Below are positions 35,742 through 48,500 of a stretch of 64,000 nt of DNA, piece by piece. The notes beneath the pieces are model-generated. The model ran no database searches. It saw only the letters and a list, made by a program, of their open reading frames with translations, and was not told the DNA's origin. Source of the stretch: Panicum virgatum (Eukaryota > Streptophyta > Magnoliopsida > Poales > Poaceae); NCBI RefSeq assembly GCF_016808335.1, contig NC_053141.1:3609326-3673325 (forward strand). Direction: 5' to 3'. Numbering within the stretch: position 1 is the stretch's first letter; each line of letters begins with the position of its first letter. Both the position numbers and the translations under genes were made by a program.

Positions 35742-37364
35742 TGTTAGGATCACCGGGGTGTCCGACCCTAGAGGGGGAGGGGGTGAATAGGGTCGCTAAT
35801 CGCTTTTTAACCTAGGGCTCAAACTACTTGCATAAGATAAACCTAACACGTCCTACGCATGCTAGTTATGACTAAGGTTTATCTATGCTACTCTCTACTT
35901 ACCCCTAAAAGACTTGCAACCTAGCTAATCCTAATCAAACTAACTAGGAAAGTAAAGGTATGCAAGGTAGAGTAAGTGCGGAAACGTAATGCGGTAAGTA
36001 AAAGAGGTAAGTGCAAGAGGGATGCAAACTCCCGAGTAGACACGGTCATGTAACGTGGTTCGGCATAAACGCCTACGTCCACGGGACACCGAGGCTCTTC
36101 CGATCACCATCTTGCACTACGCCACCAATGGCGATGCCGGCAAGCAAAGGCAAGTGCCCACAAGACACCGAGTCTCGTGCACCGCCACCGTCTCTCTCGG
36201 TCACCCGGCCGAAATCCACTACGGAGCTTTTCCACCAAGGAGGGGGCCTCCTCTTCCCCCGCACAAAGTGTCGTTGCCACTCCACACCAAGACGGAGGGT
36301 CACACGACGGATCACAAGTTGCTTGCCGCAGCAAGACTTCTCTCAAGGGAGCTCTCGCAAGAACTAATCCCTAAACAAGCACTAAGCACTCTCACAAGTG
36401 TGCTTAAGCCTATATGATGTACAATGAAGCTCTATGGTGGTTGGAGATGTTCTTGGGTGTGTTTGGGATGTTCAGCAACTCCAGCACACTTCAAATGGAC
36501 GGGGTGAGGTGTATATATAGGCCACCAAGTCTTGTAGCCGTTGCTCCAACGGTCAGCTGTAAATCTGCGTATCACCGGAAGAACCGATGCCTCTTGGTGG
36601 GGTAGCGTCGGTTCATCCGGTCACTCACAACATGAAGTAGCCGTTGAAGTCCTGACAGCAGACGCAGAGACCACCGGTTGAACCGATGCAATGCACCGAT
36701 GCCTCACCGGTTCAACCGGTGCTGAAAGAATCTTCTCCTGGACGCTGACGTCATTACACCGGTGGTATGCACCGATGCCCCATCGGTTGAATCGGTGCTG
36801 AAGACACTTCTCCTGGCACTTGACATCGTCTCTGGTACAAAGGACGGCCAATGCACCGACGGTATGCTCCGATGCACCGTCGGTTGAACCGGTGCTGAAG
36901 AAACTTCTCCTGGGTGCTTGACATCGTCTCTGGTACATAGGACGCCCAATGCACCGATGCCCTATTTTGGACCGTCGGTTCAACCGGTGCCTATAGGCTG
37001 ACTTGGCTTCGATTCCCTTCTGCACCAAGGTATTATGGCGTCGGTTCTTCCGACTACCACCGGATGCTCCGATGCCCTGGCATCGGTTCTTCCGGTGCTC
37101 CTGAATCGAAGAGCTTTCAGGGCGCTGCCCTGAGACCCGCGAGGGGCGGCTCCCCCTCGACCCCCGGCCGCTAACCGGGTAGCGGAACCCCCGTAGGGGC
37201 GGCCCTTTGGGCCTAGCTACGCCTATCTTCTCTTTGTCATCACTTGAACCTAAAAGCCTGAGAATGGTCATCTTTAACAATCATATTAGTCCAAGTGTTG
37301 TGTGTGTCATCAATCGCCAAAAACATTATATTGAAATATGGCACGAGAGGCCATTTTCGCTACA
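35742..37364 (-). mobile_element. Solo LTR (second copia family) inside the Harbinger element
   Basis: Begins TGTTAGGATCACC and ends TTTTCGCTACA, matching the LTRs at 5481 and 16459. The flanks are ACCAC (35737-35741) and ACCGC (37365-37369), a 5-bp duplication with one mismatch. It is about 200 bp longer than the other copies, mainly from extra ACCGGT-type repeats and a GC-rich block near 37120-37210. Confidence 0.85.
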
Positions 37365-37383
37365 ACCGCGCTGCCTCCCAGGC

Positions 37384-37451
37384 CCGCGCGCCGCAGCACC
37401 GCGCGCCGCAGCACCGCGCGGCCTCCCAGGCGCGCGCCGCAGCACCGCGCG
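37384..37451. repeat. Short GC-rich tandem repeats in the Harbinger 5' region
   Basis: Repeats of a GCGCGCCGCAGCACC unit (about 15 bp), with further GGGATCTGGGGAGGGGAGCA repeats at about 37487-37560. The long frames in this region are artefacts of the GC-rich repeats. Confidence 0.6.
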
Positions 37452-38029
37452 GCCGGCCTCTGGCGGCGTCGAGTGGCCGGGGGCGGCGGGATCTGGGGAG
37501 GGGAGCAGTGCAGTGCCACGGGATCTGGGGTGCCACGGGATCTGGGGAGGGGAGCAGGCGCCTCTACAGGTGCCTCTGCACTGCCTCTGCAGAGCCACGA
37601 GAGGACGGGGAGGATGGCCGGAGATGCCAGAGGATGAGGAGGAGGGAGGGGAGGGAGGAACCTGCAGCGCGGCCGCCGTCGACTTGCTCCAGGTGTCCCT
37701 TCCATTCCCCTCGAGAGGCAGTAGCTTTTGTTTTTCACGAGCGCCAACGAAGGGGTACGCGCGGTGGGAGGGGTAAAGACTCGATTCCAGCCAAATTCGG
37801 AGCGGGAAGGCTCGGTATTGTAGGCGGGCTCCCGCAAGGGTGGCCAAATGTCTCGTGGCATTGTTGTCCGATTCCAAGGGCTGATATCGAGACCATCCAA
37901 ACAGCCGAATTCGAGCCCATCTAATGCCAATGCCTGATTCTGGACCTCAATGTCAACATCCAAACACTGCCTTAGATGAATTTACGTTTGGAGCAATCAC
38001 ATCATAGATGCTTTTTGTGCCTTTTAACT

Positions 38030-38291
38030 ACCCCTCCGCCCCCCCCAAATACAACTCTTATGTATATACTTCTTAAAAGTCAAATAGTTTCAAATTTGAC
38101 TAAATTTATATAAAAATTACTATTATTAAAATCACCAAATAGATCTAGTATGAAAATATATTACATGACTAATCTAATTATATTTATTTTTAACATAAAT
38201 ATTAGTATTATTTTATATTACTTTAGTTAAATTTGAAATTACTTGACTTCTCAAAAGTGAGAATTGTATTATTTGTGATCCTAGGGAGTAA
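38030..38291. mobile_element. Stowaway-like MITE
   Basis: AT-rich, roughly 260 bp. It begins with a CTACCCCTCCGCC-like end and closes with the complementary CCTAGGGAG end followed by TA. Internal inverted similarity (AGTCAAATAGTTTCAAATTT and its partner near 38225) supports a foldback element. Exact ends are uncertain. Confidence 0.5.
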
Positions 38292-38597
38292 TTTGAGCAG
38301 AACATATATCGAATCTACTCCTTCTGACCAAGTCATGAAGGGCCCACCATCTCTCCTCCCTGGGTGCATCTTGACGGGATCTGCGCTCGGTCGGATCGTG
38401 GGGGTACGCGTAGCAGATTCTGCTTCCGTGCCGTGCGTCCACAGCCACGAAAGGAAACCCCCCTGCTCCTGCGCTGCACACCAACCGGAAGCGAAACGGG
38501 GCAAGTGGGGGAGGAGCCGACGCGGTCGGTGATCCAGCAGGCCCGCGCCGAGCGAGCCCGACCGGACCATCCAGAGCTCCAGAGCCGGCCGCGAGCC

Positions 38598-39022
38598 ATG
38601 GACGCCGTCACCGCCGCCCCGCCGCCGCCGTCGCCGGCGGGTGCCCCCGCGTTCTCCTACCTGGCCGTGTTCTCCAACTGCCCGCTCGTCGCCGCCGTGC
38701 TCTCCTTCGCCATCGCGCAGTCCATCAAGGTCTTCACCACCTGGTACGCCCGCCCTCCCCTCCCCGCGGGGCCCGGCCGGCGGGCGGATCTGAGCTCCTC
38801 CTGACGGGATCTGCTGCTGCTGCGCGCGCGCGCGCGCGTGAGTGCAGGTACAAGGAGAACCGGTGGGACGCGAAGCAGCTGATCGGGTCCGGCGGGATGC
38901 CGTCCTCGCACTCGGCCACCGTCACCGCGCTCGCCGTCGCCGTCGGGATGCAGGAGGGCTTCGCGAGCTCGCTTTTCGCCACCGCCGCCGTCTTCGCCTC
39001 CGTGGTTGGTTTTCGCTCCCAG

Positions 39023-39056
<34 letters not shown>

Positions 39057-40759
39057 AAGAAGGCGTTGACTAACTTCGATGAGCTGTGGATCTGATACGT
39101 TGTCTATGTTTTTTACGTTGTGGTAACTGGGAGTGTGTAAAACTGTAAATGAATGTTCTTTGCACCTTTTTCTCGATTGCTTCACTAGTTCAGTTCACTT
39201 GAATGAAGCCTGGACTGACTTCTGGTTCTGGGAAGTACATTTTGCTCTGCAGATTGTGGGAAAGAGCAGTAAATAGTTCTGATAGGTAGTTTCATGATGT
39301 TGCGTTCTGATGACTGGGGATCAGTAAATGGATGCCCTTTGCACTTTTGCTCAATTGCTTCACTTCGCTTTGAGTTCGGTCTAGCTGAGTTACTGCAGGT
39401 GCATCTTGATTGGGGACAAAAGTGCGGTAGCGGTACAAAGTACAATATGCCTGAGATGATCAGTAATCTGAGATGTTGCATTTGGTTGCATCTTGCATGT
39501 GCCTTGTGCATATACCTTCAGACCTCACCATGTACCTGACATCGTTATGCAATTTTAAAGAAACCCAAAGAACACAAGACGACAACTAGCCCGAAAGATT
39601 ATCTGTTTTTGTATATCCTCGAAATGATGGCATATAGTACAACAACACCTAGGCATGTGCCATCATGTGCTTTAATTCCCACCCACTTGTTCCATCTGTT
39701 GCATTGTGATATCCTCGAAATGCTGATGAGTTCTTAACTTATGCTTATTTTCACCACCTCTTTCAGAAATGGATTCCAGATGCACTCTATGCCTTGTATT
39801 TCATTATTAATGACTTGGCTGACTTTTTTGCTTCTGCAATTGCTTGCAGGTGATGTATGACGCTTTTGGTGTTAGGCTACATGCAGGGAAGCAAGCAGAG
39901 GTATGACCTAAAGCCTTCATGTTTGTGTTACTGAGACACATAATAATTTATTAGAGGCCAAAATTTTCAGTCATCAAATGATAAAGGGCGCAAAAGGATT
40001 TTCCTTCAAAAGAAATACATGCGAACTACCTCCTGAGTGGCAAGTAGTCCAACCACTAGAATTTTGTTCTCTTATTCAGACAGAATGGTTAACACCCAGC
40101 TGGCCAGTTACAACAATTTGGTAATAGCAGATACAAATGTCTGTGGTTGTAGAGTTGCTCATGGTTATAACAAATCTCATTGGTTCTGTGAATAAAAGGA
40201 AGAAAAGAAAATCCATATCTGAGAAATTGGGAAGGCCTTGCTATTGGAACCCTTATGTTCATTTCTCAGTTGTGTTGCTTGGGTATATCCTGAATTTATT
40301 TACTTGTCTGCTGCAGTTCAGATCTAACTATTTTAAATTGCCAGGTCTTGAATCAAATTGTGTATGAGCTTCCGTCAGAACATCCACTGGCTGAAACAAG
40401 ACCACTGCGAGAGCTCCTAGGGCACACACCTCCACAGGTTCGACCTTTTGTTCCAATGTAGAGCAGCTGAGGACAAGGAATGCCTTGTCTGCATATGGAC
40501 TCATAGTAAACCGTTAGTGAAATAAATTTTGTACCAACCAATTGCTCCGTATCCAGTCATGTTTATGTCGTCCTAACATTAAGTTGACGCTATCCAGATC
40601 ATTTGACTGAAAAATCTGCCATGTGTGTGAATATTTGATATTCTTACTCTTACATGTCACATTAATGATTCCAAGTTCTCTCATCAGGTGTTTGCTGGCG
40701 GGGTGCTTGGATTTGCAGTAGCCACATTTACGGCAATGATAGCTGGGCTTGGTAGTTGA
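38598..40759 (+). CDS. Acid phosphatase/vanadium-dependent haloperoxidase-related membrane protein (DUF212)
   Basis: Exons 38598-38743, 38848-39004, 39850-39900, 40345-40437 and 40688-40759 join in frame to 172 residues. After a Pro/Ala-rich start come a hydrophobic segment (NCPLVAAVLSFAIAQSIKVF), the conserved GGMPSSHSATVTALA motif typical of this DUF212/PAP2-like family, and VMYDAFGVRLHAGKQAE. The last exon is a hydrophobic helix. It is probably a small integral membrane protein. The biochemical role is unproven for the family, and vanadium haloperoxidase activity should not be assumed. Intron 2 contains a 32-bp poly-C run just after its donor. Confidence 0.88.
39023..39054. repeat. Poly-C tract in intron 2 of the DUF212 gene
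   Basis: Thirty-two consecutive C beginning 18 bases inside the intron. This is the second such tract near a donor site in the window (see 18110-18136). Confidence 0.9.
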
Positions 40760-41073
40760 TTCTCCTGACTGGCAGATTCACATTTGCATTGGAGTTTTGG
40801 AATCCAAATTGGATACATGTTTTCAGACAGCGTGCAATAGATAATGCGTTGTGTATAGGTGTATTTAATATTGCTGCAAACTATTGTCAATTTGTTAAGA
40901 GAAATTCACGTCATTCTTTTGTAGCTAATTGACGGATTAAATATATGTTGTATATTTTTTTTTGCCCAGTATTTGAAGTGATTGAAGTAAAATATTGTCC
41001 TGAGCATTTTCAAGAGATTATGGCGCAAAACCTTTTTATGATTATTGCAATTTAGCAGGCAATCCTAAATCCT

Positions 41074-41232
41074 TTTGCACCACTGTTAATTGGGCAAAAA
41101 CTGAAAATGAGTCATCTTTCAGCATCAGCAGCGTGAAATCCTAAGTGTTGAACTTTGCACCACTGTTCATTGGACAAAAAATGAAAACGAGGCATCTTTC
41201 AGCATCAGCAGTGTGAAAACCATAGTGTTGAA
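41074..41232. repeat. Tandem duplication (about 80-bp unit) between DUF212 and CPP1
   Basis: Two adjacent copies starting TTTGCACCACTGTT at about 41074 and 41154, about 90% alike by eye. The whole gap 40760-41850 otherwise shows only the 3' ends of the two convergent genes. Confidence 0.75.
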
Positions 41233-41850
41233 CATGTGCGATGTTTATTGGATTGATTTTGTTCATGTGAACGAATTGGATTGTCATGAAAAAGAGCAAC
41301 TCCTTTGCAATTAACCCTCGTCTTTCAGTAGCAAGTACATGCAATTATGATGCTTACATGGGCTCCATTGCGGCAACAAGTTTTGAGGCTGCATCTGTTC
41401 AAGTGATCTTATCTGCTGAATCAACTGGCAACTGACTGTTATTTACTGTAGCTATTCAATACTAATGCCTGACAAATTGGAGCTCCAGAGGCAGCGCAAC
41501 GCAAAAGAAACTACTTTCATTGATCAAATAGAAGAGCGTCGTAAGTATCATCAAGCCTAAGCAGGTCTAATAAAAATTTCATAAATTACACTGCTGTTGA
41601 AACATGCACACGAGATGTTTTCATCGGCCATCAGCATTGTACCAGTGAATCCATAACCTGCACTAAAACTCGCTACCTCAAAAGATAACAGGTGCTGGTG
41701 AACAGGTGAAGTATACTACAAAATTTGTGGATTCTTGGCTTTCCCTCGATGCACAAGGCACCACCAGTCCACAAGTTGGCCTACAACTGAAACTCGGCAT
41801 GTCCAAGCATCTCAGAATCATCTAATCCTGGACACAATATCGCCTCGCGT

Positions 41851-44800
41851 TTATCGATAGTATGAAGCTGTGATGTACAGAAGAACGGATGCAGCTGCTG
41901 TAACAATCAGCTCCTGGGACAAAGCATCAGCCAATTAATTTTGCCTCCTTGCAAAACACACCAGACCAACTAGAAGGATTTGATACATCAAGAGCGTGCA
42001 GTAAGATTAATAAATATTTCATAACATGTAACAAAGGACCAAAGGAGTGCTTCTTCCATGAATAATATCCACCCAGCACCTATGCTTTCAGTTCAAATCA
42101 TATCCTACATGCCACCACATGCACATACAATGACCTACTGCTATGTCTTTGATTGTTTCTGATGGACTTCTACACATTATGTTATAATGAGGCGAACAAT
42201 AATCAAATATTCTAACCATATAACTGATAGATCTGCAGGCACTCTGATTTTAGCAGGGGAATCAAACCAACAGTTATTGTACCTGGTAGTAATAAACAAT
42301 ACGTGGAGTATACTGCCATGAAAGCTCAATCAAGTTAATAGCTGCTGTATAACCCTGAAAATAGTAGGAGATGACAATTAAACCAAAATACTATATACAC
42401 ATCACGACCACAGGCACATAAAATTGGAGCAAATAGGCTGAGAAAATTTGAGCAGAGCATAAACTGGAGCACATAGTCTGAGAAGAATTGAGCAGAGCAT
42501 CAGATAAGAATCCACGGACCAGTGATGCAGTGAATATACATCCAAATATCAAACCCAAAGCACGGACTACTCTTTTCGCCATTCGTATCCCCCGTCCTTC
42601 GACCTCACCATATTCCTGTCACCAACACCAGATGCAATTATCTTATTAATCATTTCAAAAACCCAAAATAACAGCCCACGTCTTGTCGTCAACAAGCACC
42701 ATACTATAAATTTGCATAAGCTTTTTGTATACCATATAATCAGTTACCAGGACATTAATAAGCTGAGCTGAAACAGACTATATGTTTGCATGTCAATCAT
42801 CAAAGAGAACACATAAGAAAATGAAATACATCTCACACAGCACCCATGCTTATACTATTTCTGCCGCAATACAACAACTGTAATGAGAAGAGGAAACTTG
42901 GATAACCAAATTGTGACCAACAGGAGCATCATTGATGACATTACCATAAAAATGTACATACACACTGTAAGTCATTAGATGGCAGACATGAAGCATCAGA
43001 AAATGTCTTACATTGTATATTGGAGTAATTGGTGGTTCAGTAGCTCTTAGCTTCTGTAGTATTCTGTAGAAGAAAGCAAAACATAGGAACTGCAAAGGCT
43101 TCCAGTCTGCATTGCCCATTATAGCTATCCAAACAACCTGGAAACAGTGTAAATAAATATTTTTTTGGAGGAATAGAACATATTTTAAGTAACAAAGGTA
43201 CGCGGAAGGAATTATTCGGAATTGAACAAAATGAAAAAAACAAACAAACCCTAAAAGTGCTCTGAATTATCATTAAGCTTCCAAATATGTTTCAAGCTGA
43301 TAACTTATAATGATAGCTTTGGTTACAAGAATAGTGACATAAACCCTAGTGGATAACAAGATACTTGATACAGAAGTTAATAACCAAAACAATGAGCATG
43401 CCAGCAGTAGTGAGATATTGTTATGAATTAAGAGAAGAGCACATACAAATGCTGCTGATATTGCCATATTTATGCGCATGTCCTTCACGGTTGATCTGGA
43501 GAATCTGCAAGAGAAATTGGTCATCCATTACCAGCTTCAAACAGGGTTTCTGTTTAGTAGTCAGAAGCATTCAGATTTATCTGCCTTGTAATCAATGTTT
43601 CTGCTAGATCATTTACAGGACAAGAACACTGATTCATAAATCATAATCATCAGCAGAAAAATAAGAGAGGCAAATAGAAAACAGTAGGCAGGACATGCCT
43701 GTCAGTCATGCTAATCACATTTCATCATGTTTCCATAAAACAAAAAAGGCTAACTTAAAAATCGATTACGTGCCCACATTCACTAAGGTCACCACTTCCC
43801 GCAACATGCTTCTGACAATCATACCATTGACATGCTTCACATAACCATTCCCGGTAAAATTCTGAATTGACTAATGAAATAGAATCTTCAAAGTTAACTT
43901 GAATAAAAAGTACCTTGGTCCCCAAGGCACTATTGGTTGATTGTCAGCATACTTGATATCCTTGGATACCTGATAGTGGGAACAAGATTACACAATAGAT
44001 GAATAAAATCACCATAAGAGGTTAACTGAAGAAAATTAGATTGTTTTGACCATTGCATCTTGGAAAAAGCAACCATAAATCTTAAATCAAACATAAGCTA
44101 ACCATACAAACAACGAGTATTGCCCTTCCTGGTGTTTATAACATATTTTCGATGCAAAGCTCATATTCGTAGGAGCATCGCACCTATGACCTATGGTGGT
44201 GCCATCCATAACAGCAATTAGTGGGCCCAATCCACATGTTAGGGCTTCAGTAACGCTCAGTGACAAGAATTTATGTAGAACAACTCTCGAAGGCTCATTA
44301 TTAATCCATAGCACTTTTTAATCTTTTTTAAAATAGGGTGAATAATCACTGAAGAAGGAGCATATAAAGAACACCACGTACTTCTTGCAATCACAAGAAC
44401 AGTGTATCAAAGTCAGGAGAATCATGTGCATCCATGCATGGCATGGCATGTCAACTGACCTGAACCGACCCATATGTGACTCCCTTCTTCCGATACTCCA
44501 GCTGCTGCATCATAACTGTGTCATAGGCCCTGTCCAACTATGACCCCAACAACCCAACAAAATTAGTGTTGTAGCAAAGCTAATACCATATGCTCGCCCA
44601 GATAACTCTGAGAAAAAAGAACATTCTTCCCAACCTTGGCCAGAAATTCCTCCTCTCCAATCTCCTCTGCTTCCTTGCGCTTCTTCTTGTAGGCCATCTT
44701 CATGTGGTCGAAGTTATCTAGCGGCCTGATGCCCAGAAGCTAACACCCAAAACAACATAAAAATCATCACACGAATCGAAAAGATAGAATCTTCGCCCCC

Positions 44801-45139
44801 ATTTTCAGCTAGATTCTACCTCGTACGGGTTCTCCTCGTCCCCAAACTCCGCGCCTCCTGCCGCAGCCGCCGCGTCCGCCGCAACCACGACCGCGCCGCG
44901 GGGCCGCCTCACGGCCGACGCGACCAGCCTTCTCTTCCCGCCAAAAAGACGAATTCAGAAATTTATCCGCCCACGAACTCCTCCACAAGAAAAAAAAACA
45001 GGTGGCGCAGGATTTACCGCAGCGAATGGGGGGCGGGCCGGCCGGCAAGACGAGGGAGCGTGACGAAGCCTCGCCACGACAGGGAAGGTTTGAGCGCGAA
45101 TGCGGGCGCCGCCGCCGCGGCGGTGGCCGCCGTCGCCAT
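41851..45139 (-). CDS. CPP1: CPP1-like plastid chaperone protein (DUF3353)
   Basis: Ten exons: 45139-45018, 44931-44820, 44739-44635, 44537-44460, 43969-43914, 43504-43447, 43137-43012, 42615-42520, 42354-42283 and 41913-41851. They join in frame to 295 residues. The Ala/Arg/Ser-rich N-terminus is a likely chloroplast transit peptide. A J-like region (NPYELLGIRPLDNFDHMKMA) follows, then three to four hydrophobic helices ending ELIVTAAASVLLYITASYYR. CPP1 is a chloroplast membrane protein that stabilises protochlorophyllide oxidoreductase. The family assignment is strong; the role is transferred from Arabidopsis. The gene shares its upstream region with SLU7, head to head. Confidence 0.9.
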
Positions 45140-45513
45140 CGGGGTCTCAACGCCTAGGGTTTTCAGAAGAGTCTCACGCGTGACGCGACGGCGAGGGGAA
45201 GAAGCCGGAAGCCATGGGAGCGACGGGCAAGGTCTATCTGGGTGGGTCGCCGTGGAAGGTGGGTAAGGTGCCCTTGGGCCGTAATGGGCCTGGTTACCCA
45301 TGGGCCCAAGTGGGCTTTATAAGCCCATGGAAGACGCGGTAACCGCCACGGGCTCTGGCGGCTCGCCGCCGGGTAGAAAGGGCAAATTCGTTTCGCTCTT
45401 ATCCTCCTCGCTTCATTATTTCGCCGCCGTCCGCCGCTGAACCCGCGTCGCCGCCGTCGAGTCGTGCCGGCGAGGCGAAGGGAAGGGCAGCGGGGAGGAG
45501 AGGAGCGGAAGCC
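45140..45513. promoter_or_regulatory. Bidirectional promoter between CPP1 and SLU7
   Basis: Only 374 bp separate the two start codons. The middle is rich in site II elements: TGGGCC at 45275-45280, 45285-45290 and 45301-45306, TGGGCT at 45311-45316, and its complement AGCCCA at 45322-45327. Site II motifs bind TCP factors and are typical of housekeeping and plastid-related genes. A TTTATAA motif lies between them. Confidence 0.7.
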
Positions 45514-48500
45514 ATGGCGACCGCTTCAGGTGCGTTGAGCATCCGGTAACCCTAACCCTAATCTCGCGTGGGCTCCTTGTTCGATCCACCGATCTCCGCC
45601 ACCAATTGACCTTGAAAACAACGCGTGAGTTCGCCGCGTTGCCGTTGGGTTTTGTTCTCCGGGCGATTTCGCCGCGGCTTGACGGGAATCAGGTTTTATT
45701 TGGTGGCGGTGTATCCTTTTTGCTGCTTGATTTGGGGAACCTGCGAATATTTGGGGATTTTTATGTTACTGCGGCGAATTCGCGTCTTATGATATATCCT
45801 TGGTCCTTGTTTATGGCAGTGACTTTCAAGTCGCGGGAGGATCACCGGAAGCAGCTCGAGCTCGAGGAGGCGCGTAAGGCGGGGCTCGCTCCTGCTGAGG
45901 TCGACGAGGATGGGAACGAGATCAATCCCCACATCCCCCAGTACATGTCCTCGGCACCTTGGTATCTTAATGCTGAGAAGCCGGTAAGTGGTTGGTTGCT
46001 CTAGTATTTTGCGCGCTGTTGTCTGACGCTATGCATGAGGATCTGGCTGATTGGAGGGCTGATTCCTTGTTGGTTTTATGGTGTTCAGAGTTTGAAGCAT
46101 CAGCGGAAATGGAAGTCAGATCCGAACTATACCAAGGCGTGGTATGATAGGGGTACCACGCTTTTCCAGGCCAACAAGTACAGGAAAGGCGCTTGTGAGA
46201 AGTAAGTGGTGTGATTGTTTGACGATATTTCTTTGGAGACCCAATTCGACATGTATTTATTGCTTACTGATATGTGCTCGCCTCATTGGTTCTAGTTTGT
46301 AGTTGGGGATTGAGTTTTTAGAGTTTGCAGTGTATTTAGTAGCAAATATGCGTGAATGTTTAGCCTGCTAGTATAGAATTTCTAACAAACGATTCCCTTG
46401 ATGTTTCAGCTGTGGAGCCATGACTCATGACAAGAAATCATGCATGGAGCGGCCTCGAAGTGTGGGTGCTAAATGGACGAATGTCAACATAGCTCCTGAC
46501 GAGAAAGTCGAATCGTTTGAGCTGGATTATGATGGAAAGCGTGATCGCTGGAATGGTTATGACCCGTCAACCTACACTCGTGTTATTGCTGACTATGAAG
46601 CTAGAGAAGAGGCTAGGAAAAAGTATCTGAAAGAGCAGCAGCTCAAAAAACTTGAGGAGAAGGATAGTGAGAAGGATGGTGAGAATGCAGGAAGTGAAGA
46701 TGATGAAGAAGATGGCCTCAGGATCGATGAGGCCAAAGTTGATGAGAGCGCCCAGATGGATTTTGCTAAGGTAGAGAAGCGTGTGCGCACAACTGGTGGT
46801 GGAAGCACCGGTAGTGTTAGGTATGTACTAACTAGAAAATAAATTCTGATTCTTCTTCTACTACTGGGGTTTTCCTGTGCCAGGGATTTGTCAGCAACCA
46901 GTTTAAATGCTGATGATAAATTTTTTATGTCTCCACAGGAACTTGCGTATCAGAGAAGACACAGCAAAATATCTTCTGAATCTTGATGTCAACTCTGCAT
47001 ATTATGATCCAAAAACACGCTCCATGAGAGAAGATCCCTTGCCAGATGCAGATCCGAATGATAAGTTCTATGTGGTAAGTCACAGATGACATATAACTTA
47101 CAAGATATACACAGTATTAAATGTGAAAACCTCTGTTCTCTAGACTCTTGGATTCAGTATTCTGATGTAACCTTGTGGTGCAGGGTGACAACCAAAATCG
47201 TCTCAGTGGGCAAGCTCTGGAGTTCAAGCAACTAAACATCCATGCGTGGGAAGCTTTTGATAAGGGGCAGGATATCCATATGCAAGCAGCTCCATCTCAA
47301 GCAGAACTACTGTACAAGAGTTTCAAGATAAAAAAAGAAATGTTGAAGTCTGAACACAAGGATAAAATTATGGAGAAGTATGGGAATGCTGCGTCAGAAG
47401 ATACAATGCCTCGGGAGTTGCTTCTTGGACAAAGTGAAAGAGAGATAGAGTATGATCGTACTGGTCGAATAATCAAAGGACAGGTTGGTACACTATAATG
47501 ATCATTGTTAGTTACAGCATTCCTACTTTCTGACCACTTATTGTTCTTACAAGACTTCTTGCTTGTCGCGTTCTGTATAAAATTTTGAAGGCTGTCGGTT
47601 ATGATAAAATGAAACTATTTGAACATCCACAATCCTGTATCCAATCTTTATAATGTGAACCAATGGAAGTAATACCTTCTCTAGTCTCCAAATGCTTATG
47701 GACTTTGTGGAGTTCTTACAGACAAACTTGAAACTAGGATTGTGCTATAAGGCTTGGTTTATATTGTTTCAAGTAAGTTGGGATATGTTAGAGATTGAAC
47801 CCAACAAGAAACACAAGTATAAAAATTTGAAAAGAAAATGTTATACTAGATCATGGTTCGAGCACATTGAGTTGGCTTGTATACTTCTTTTTAACACTAA
47901 GAACTGTCCTCCTTCACTTTAGGTGAGTGGTTATCCTGCAGTAGATTGGATGCTACCATTCCAGTCTAATTATTTGCATCAATTTCCATGTTTTGGTATG
48001 GTCGTGACTCGTGAGTGCTAATGAGTAACCATAATTCTTACTACAGGATGTATCTCTGCCCAAGAGCAAATACGAAGAGGATATCTTCATTAATAATCAC
48101 ACGACTGTGTGGGGTTCATGGTGGAAAGACCATCAATGGGGCTACAAATGCTGCAAGCAGACTATCAAAAATAGTTACTGCACAGGTTTGGCTGGAATTG
48201 AGGCTGCGGAGGCATCAGCAGACCTGATGAAGGCCAATATGGCCCGCAAGGAGGCTGCAGAAGGTACTTTGTTGAGAAATACATTTACTTATTTATTATT
48301 CTGTACAACTTACACTAGATGTAGGATAATTGGTGCCATAGGGTAAAACCATTGCTTGTTGCAGAAATATGAGAAAATTCTCAGCTACCATGGTAAAATC
48401 ACAAAATCCCTTAAATGCCACTGTCCTTATGTGTCATTGACACATCGAGACATGTAAGGTATTGGACGAGTTTCCAATAAGGATGCCCCGAGACAATTAT

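Larger units (their letters stand above)
32428..37971 (-). mobile_element. PIF/Harbinger DNA transposon with transposase and Myb-like genes
   Basis: Ends are GGCTTCGTTTGGATGTAGGC at the left and the complement of a closely related GGCAGTGTTTGGATGTTGAC at the right. They are flanked by TTA at 32425-32427 and 37972-37974, the 3-bp target preferred by this superfamily. Inside, on the - strand, are both usual genes: a DDE transposase (34028-35423) and a Myb/SANT-like protein (32993-33869). A 1.6-kb solo LTR (35742-37364) is inserted in the 5' part, so the element proper is about 3.9 kb. Confidence 0.9.

Noticed and set aside
37295..37963. Frames of about 200 codons on both strands
   Set aside because: They run from the LTR end into GC-rich tandem repeats of the Harbinger 5' region; composition, not coding.
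44087..44314. 75-codon minus-strand frame in a CPP1 intron
   Set aside because: It would break the conserved CPP1 exon order, is flanked by no needed splice sites and resembles no protein.
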